Of a stretch of 22,027 nucleotides of DNA, positions 17,001 to 22,027 are shown in pieces. The position numbers and the translations under genes were made by a program. Source of the stretch: Nymphaea colorata. Its lineage: Eukaryota > Streptophyta > Magnoliopsida > Nymphaeales > Nymphaeaceae. The stretch lies in contig NC_045140.1 of the NCBI RefSeq assembly GCF_008831285.2, positions 162,501 through 184,527 of the forward strand, in the 5' to 3' direction. The stretch's first letter is position 1; the number at the start of each line of letters is the position of its first letter. The notes beneath the pieces are model-generated. The model was not told where the DNA came from. It searched no databases and saw nothing but the letters and a program-made list of their open reading frames with translations.

Positions 17001-19176
17001 AGAGATGCCTTTGAGAAGCTAAAGGCAGCTCTGATGCCGCCCCGGTACTAACTCTACCCGATTTTACAAAGACATTCACCATCGAAACGGACGCTTGTGA
17101 AGTCGGAGTAGGAGCGGTACTTGGGCAAGATAACCACCCCATTGCCTACATGTCAAAGGCCTTAACCAGCAGGGCCAAACCTCTTTCTACATACGAGAAA
17201 GAGCTACTCGCTATTGTTATGGCAGTGGAGAAATGGCGTCCATATCTGATTGGACGCAAATTTACGGTCAGGACCGACCAAAATAGCTTAAAGTATATGC
17301 TCAAACAACGCGTGTCAACCCCTACCCAGCAAAGATGGCTAGCAAAGCTATTGGGGTATGATTTCGAAATTGAGTATAAAAAGGGTCCTGAAAACAAGCG
17401 GCTGATTCACTTTCCCGCTTGGCTGAACAATGATGACATTGTCAGTAGTGGAAACGGATATTTGGGATCGGTTAGCAAACGAACAGCAGAATGATGAATC
17501 GCTGAGGCTAATCAAAGCTTCGATCCAGCAAAACCCGGGTTCCATTCCCTTCTACTCAGTCAAGGGAAACATTTTGTATAGGAAGGACAAGGCAGTAGTC
17601 CCTCCTATCTCTGAGCTTAAGCAGGAATTCCTGCATCATTTTCATGACACTCCAGCCGCAGGTCATGAAGGGGTCGCCAAGACCTAAGCCGCATCAAAGC
17701 TCAGTTTTGGTGGAAAGGTATGAAGGCTGAAGTACAGGCCTATGTAAAGAAGTGTGTAGTGTGCCAGCGAGAGAAGTATGAGGCAATCAAGCCTCCAGGC
17801 CATTTGAATCCTCTCCCGGTACCTACAAAACCGTGGACCGACGTCACGATGGATTTCATCGATGCCATGCCTCGATCAGAAGGAAAAGAGGCAGTATTAG
17901 TAGTGGTCGATCGGCTCACGAAATATAGCCACTTCGCACCTTTACCACGGTTATATCAAGGGCCCCTCGTGGCCAACGTCTACCATGAGTATATAGGAAA
18001 GTTGCATGGAATGCCACAGTCCGTCGTCTGCGACCGGGACTCAATTTTTCTAAGTGCATTCTGGCAAGAATACATGAAGAACATGGGGACGAAACTAAAT
18101 TTCAGTACCGCCCACCACCCTCAAACAGATGGGCAGAGTGAGATAGTGAACCGGTCCTTGGAGACCTACTTACGTTGCTTTGCGGGTGAACGACCAGCCA
18201 CTTGGGTGAAATACCTACCCTGGGCAGAATGGTCGTATAATACAAGTCTGCACTCGTCGACAGGCATGACCCCTTACGAGGGCGTATATGGTTTTCCCCC
18301 TCCATCGATTCCACACTACGAAGGAGGTACTGCAGAAGACGACAGTGTTGACTGCGAATTGCGCACAAGGGAAGAAGTATTAGAATCCCTAAAACAGAAC
18401 ATTGTGAAAGCGCAAAACCGTATGAAGCAGGTATACGACAAAGGCAGGAAGGATCGGGAATTTGAGGTGGGTGACTACGTGTGGCTTAAGAGACTGCCTC
18501 TTAAGCAGAAATCCTTGATGGGTCAGCCGTATTCCAAACTGCTGCCTCGTTATTATGGACCTTATCCAGTGGTTCAAAAGGTTGGGAAGGCCGCCTACAG
18601 ACTTGGCCTCCCCAGAACAGCATTGGTGCACCCTGTATTTCATGTTACGAGGCTGAAGCCTCATCAAGGGGATGTACCAACACTAATAGAGCAGGTCCCG
18701 GATAACTTGCCTACTCCCTATCGCATTCTCAAACATAGGTATGTCCAAGACAAGGGAGGATGAGGCACGAGGTACTTGTGGAATGGGAAGGACCCGACAG
18801 GGGTACTTCTTGGGAAGAATTTGGGTCGATTGTTCATCGCTTCCCCTCTTCAAGCGCTCGAGGACAAGCGCAAGGTAGGGAGGGGGAATCTGTTACGGAC
18901 CTACCCAGCGGTCCAGACCCAGTTGAGACCGAGCCGCGAATCTAGCAGAAGGAAGCGCAAGGCTTCTGATTTGGGCTCGTTCTCTTCATGCATTAAGGCC
19001 AGTCCCAGGAGAGTCAAGAAGCACCAGAGATAGTTGCAGCGGGAGGAGTGGGAGGAGCAACTAGGTCGTCAACGGTGCTCAAACAGGTCCAGTCTCAGGG
19101 TGACACAGGTTCCAAGGTTAGACTCGCCGAGCTAGAATCGTCCCAGCCAAACGAGTCCACTTCACGCGACCCTTGA
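14002..19176 (+). pseudogene. Gag-Pol of element B, broken by six one-base losses in the internal region
   Basis: The start is ATG at 14002 (MGKSKKNVN); the in-frame TTG at 13984 is not needed. Homology to element A runs to the end, but each break drops one base: near 14796-14802 (Gag), 17035 (RT/RNase H), 17398 and 17430 (RNase H end), 17684 (integrase zinc domain) and 18757 (chromodomain-like tail). Intact landmarks: zinc knuckle about 15303-15353; Ser/Asp linker; protease D-S-G 15636-15644; RT FFDD 16647-16658; integrase D 17852, D 18032, E 18140. The longest open piece is 14823-17051. In the frame after the last break a TAG falls at 18943-18945, but similarity to A's tail continues, with more single-base shifts, to a TGA at 19174-19176. 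All losses are single bases, so consensus error is a real alternative to decay. Confidence 0.88.
18873..18888 (+). other. Polypurine tract of element B
   Basis: AGGTAGGGAGGGGGAA, then TC and the LTR start TGTTACGG at 18891. It is identical to the tract of element A. Confidence 0.93.
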
Positions 19177-19207
19177 GACGTCCTAAGATCCAAGTCTTAG
19201 GTAAACG

Positions 19208-19301
19208 GCTCGGTCAAACCTGACCGAGCTCTTGAGTCAACAAACCGAAGTGAGGCGGGTCCCCTCACAAGGTCCCCACCCTGGGTTCAAAAGATCCAGG
19301 G
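19208..19301 (+). other. Three consecutive stem-loops, 3' LTR copy
   Basis: This is the copy that would lie in the 3' UTR of the genomic RNA, starting about 30 nt after the TGA at 19174-19176. Stems 1 and 3 are unchanged from the 5' LTR. Stem 2 has lost one G, leaving six pairs. Confidence 0.6.
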
Positions 19302-19497
19302 GCTCGAACCTTTCCTTTGCGCGTGGGCACTAGGCCCGTTTTGCTTTATGAATAACAAGTATAAAGTTAGTCTTAGGCTTGTTAATATTAGGATTCGAGG
19401 TAGGAACCTAGCCTAGCGGGTTGTGCTTGGCGTTTTGGATTTGGGGTCTTGGGTAGAGAGTGAGATCTGGATTGTAGACTCGCTCAAATAGGATTAG

Positions 19498-19505
19498 TAT
19501 AAATA
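19498..19505 (+). promoter_or_regulatory. TATA box of element B 3' LTR
   Basis: TATAAATA, identical to the 5' LTR copy. It could drive outward transcription into DNA beyond the window. Confidence 0.55.
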
Positions 19506-20749
19506 CTTTTGGATCATTGTAATTCGTATCAAAGATTAAGGAATTGAAAGCATTTTGCGCAAGGCGCTCTCTCTCCTCCGTGCGAGGTTTGGCTCTCCCT
19601 CCTCATTCTCGAGGAACTCTGAATCAGAAATCAAAGCACAGCCCTTGCTCGTGAGTGCAAGCTTGTGCCCTCTCATCCCCTCGCGCCCCCTTCCCACCGT
19701 GGCGTTTCTTCCTCTCTTGAAGCACTTGAAGCACCGGCGGTGAACCAGCTAACGCTCAAGTTGGACGGCTTGCGGCGGATCTTCTTCCTCACCGGCGGAG
19801 ATCCCTCCCTTGTCCACGGCATTATCCCCCTTCAAAGCGTATTTCAGCAAAGTTCAGCGCCTTCTTCACGGTCACGGTGAGGTTGAGAGGCTGTTCTTGC
19901 AGCAGGGAAGATTGAATCCATTTCTGGATTCAATATCGACGGCAGTAAAGGTTAGTGGCTTGATTTCGTGTTTTCCTTGCGTTTTTGGATTCCGGTCTAG
20001 GGGAGAGCACTCCCGAGGTTTCTGCTCTTTCTCGGTCTACCCGAGAACAGAGCGAGAGTTCTTAGGTGAAGACTCTCTAGGCGAAGTCCTAATCGCATTT
20101 GGAAGACACTGATTTCGGCGCTCTTTCCTTGCCAAATCAAGCGTGTGAGATTTGGAGAAACGGCCACGGATTGAGTTCGATCTCTCGGCCTGTTTCTGCA
20201 TTTCTGTTCTTCGGTGCAGCAGAGCCGAATCTGCTAGTTGGAGTAATCGGGCCGCAGAAAACTATTTTTCGCATTCTAGTTGGAATCGCCCTCTCTCAAT
20301 TATCGCGTTGGTCTTTCCCAAGCTCCATCCGATAGCGGAATAGAGGTCTTGGTTTCCTGCCGGAATTCTGCTGAATTCCGGCCAGCTCCACGTTGTTCTC
20401 TAGTCCAGCAGCCTAATCACTGTTGTATCTTGAGTTCCATCCGTGGGAAATTAGCGTGCTTAAGTTCATTAGATTCGCCGGTAAGGGAGTTCCGATATAG
20501 TCAATTTGGAGCCCATTCCGACGGTGGAATAGTGAGTTCGGCTGTCCGCCGAAACTCTGCTGCTTCTCCATTCCGCTCTGCATTTTCCGGCAGAACTCGT
20601 GACCCGAGGCGTGAAGGACAACATTGCCCTTGCTCCGGTGAAAGCTGTAGTGAAGACGACGAGGACACCTTGGTCAATTTGGGAGGCGTCGCTCAAACCG
20701 TGCCACCGGTCGCACCAAGCTCGAACTCACTCGACTTCGGCTGAGCCAG

Positions 20750-20755
20750 GTAAGT
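20750..20755 (+). other. Candidate splice donor, 3' LTR copy
   Basis: CAG|GTAAGT, one base closer to consensus than the 5' LTR copy. Its acceptor lies past the window end. If read-out transcripts start at 19498-19505, this donor could splice onto downstream host exons. Confidence 0.45.
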
Positions 20756-22027
20756 CTAATCTTGTCCCTTGCCTCTGCCACGTGTCCTCCATACGAGCCA
20801 TCTCCCTCAACCCGAAAACCAGTTATTTCCTAAGAGTTCCACTTCGAGTAAGTTTAGGAAAGTGCCCCCCTAGTTCGTAGGATACACCTCCCCACCTCAT
20901 CCCACTTTACTTGTTGCTCGGTCTTCTCCCTTGTCGCATGAAGTTGTGGCCTCACATCTGGCCACGTGTCAAGATCTCAAGCCACACGACTCAGCCCTTC
21001 CTCCACCTCGTCAAGTCACTTCTCCACTGAGTACTCGCGTCTTGCCACCTCGCCCTTGCCTTTTTCCCCACTTAGCGCACCTCTCCCCCAACTCGCGCCC
21101 CTCTTCCTAAACTTTAGGAAAAGCACCCGAGGACTCGTTCCTCCCTTGGCCGCCTCTCCACCTCGCCCAACCGCAGCTAATCTCCACCCTTGATCTGTCC
21201 ACGTGTCTCCATCTCCCCTTCTTCGAAGTCCACTAAGCTACATCGTGTAGCTATCTCCCCTTTTTCCCGATTCTAGTCTAGGTTCATCCCCCTTCTCTTT
21301 AGGAAAGCATTTCACCTTTCCCTTGTTGATAGGCATTCCCTTAGCGCACTCTAGCTGACCCGTTCATCTTGCCAAGTGGCGAGCATCCAGGCCTTCACCT
21401 ACTCGACCTAACCCACTTGGTCCTAACCCAGCTAAACCTTAACCGGACTTAACCTAGTCGACCTCTTCTAGGTCTTAACCCAAGTTGACTGAACCCGACC
21501 TGACCTAGCCTAGTAGGAACTCGGTCAAACCCGAGGCACCTTAGGTTGAACCCAATTGACTCGAGTTTATCTCGAGTGTTCCATTGACCAGACCCAACCG
21601 AGCTCACTTGTGATCTCTCTTCATCTCCAACCAGCTCGCTAAGTCCCAACCCCGAGCCTTACCTTAGCCTCTCTTGCTTCCTCTTCTACCTTTCGGCTTA
21701 GCCCACCTAGTAGCTAGGTTAACCTGTCTTCCGCACCTTAGCTCTGCTTCCTCTAGCCTACCCTAGCCTTTAACCTCACTTCTCTTAACCAGCCTACCCG
21801 TAGAGCTCTGCCCGTCCAAGCTAACCCGACCTTAGCTAGGGACTAGGAACAGCCGGAGACGCTAGCCGCTCGCTAGCCGTCGTCGGCCAGCCCCTCGGCC
21901 ACCCGCGTCGTCGTCGGCATTCCTTGTCGATAACCGTGGCCGAGCCACTTCCAGCGCCAGGTAGGTAGGCACTGCCGCAAGGCTTTCGCCCCCTCGGCCG
22001 CGCCGCATCCCGCAGGCGCATCTCAGG

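Larger units (their letters stand above)
9528..22027 (+). mobile_element. Element B: Ty3/gypsy chromovirus LTR retrotransposon, both ends truncated by gap and window
   Basis: The order is: 5' LTR (first 57 bp lost in the gap), primer site, 5' UTR, broken gag-pol, polypurine tract, and 3' LTR running out of the window. LTR copies align at a constant offset near 9420, giving an LTR length of about 4,001 bp and a full element of about 13.4 kb. The two LTR copies differ at only about 18 places in 3.08 kb, mostly one-base indels, so insertion was recent. RT and integrase are very close to element A; Gag and LTR are clearly different, so it is a sister family rather than another copy. Confidence 0.93.
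18891..22027 (+). repeat. Element B 3' LTR (first 3,137 bp, runs out of window)
   Basis: It begins TGTTACGGACC after the polypurine tract and aligns with 9528-12607 with very few differences. I count only a handful of substitutions (for example at positions matching 9823, 9902 and 11327) against about a dozen short indels. It holds the translated C-terminal tail (to 19176) and its own TATA box, hairpins and splice donor. The end of the LTR and the TSD lie beyond 22027. Confidence 0.94.

Noticed and set aside
19555-21193. Series of short frames identical to those in the 5' LTR
   Set aside because: They are duplicated only because the LTR is duplicated, and they lack ATG starts.

Overview
The window is repeat DNA from a plant nuclear genome. 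It holds two large Ty3/gypsy LTR retrotransposons of the chromovirus type, placed head to head around a 100-N assembly gap. A plant origin is supported by the initiator-Met tRNA primer sites, the single-ORF Gag-Pol with a chromodomain-like tail, and Reina-like reverse transcriptases (clade assigned from memory of family sequences). I cannot name the species, and I see no host gene.

Layout: 1-302 is flanking DNA with a short interrupted open frame. 303-9427 is element A, on the minus strand: its 3' LTR (303-4021), a 1,662-codon open gag-pol frame (3715-8703) that runs into the LTR, a 5' UTR, a primer-binding site, and 10 bp of its 5' LTR. 9428-9527 is the gap, which hides most of A's 5' LTR and the first 57 bp of element B. 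9528-22027 is element B, on the plus strand: its 5' LTR (9528-13471), primer site, 5' UTR, a gag-pol gene broken by six single-base losses, polypurine tract, and the first 3,137 bp of its 3' LTR. B's LTR is about 4.0 kb and A's is 3.72 kb. The elements are related but distinct families: their RT and integrase are very similar, while Gag and most of the LTR have diverged.

The LTRs are the most interesting part. Comparing the two families shows shared, apparently selected structure. (1) The LTR start encodes a C-terminal tail of Gag-Pol of about 100 residues. (2) Three stem-loops with conserved spacing follow its stop codon. (3) A TATA box lies only about 0.6 kb into the LTR, leaving roughly 3.3 kb of LTR as transcribed leader. 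(4) The leader holds a candidate intron with matching splice sites in both families (1,708 and 1,723 nt). (5) The leader is almost free of AUG on the sense strand from TATA box to gag start, while the opposite strand has ATG at ordinary frequency. (6) A conserved structured block lies between primer site and gag, a plausible RNA packaging region. Together these suggest a giant, scanned and probably spliced 5' leader.

The differences between B's two LTR copies, and its coding breaks, are mainly single-base indels. B is therefore either very young with residual long-read sequencing errors, or newly decayed.
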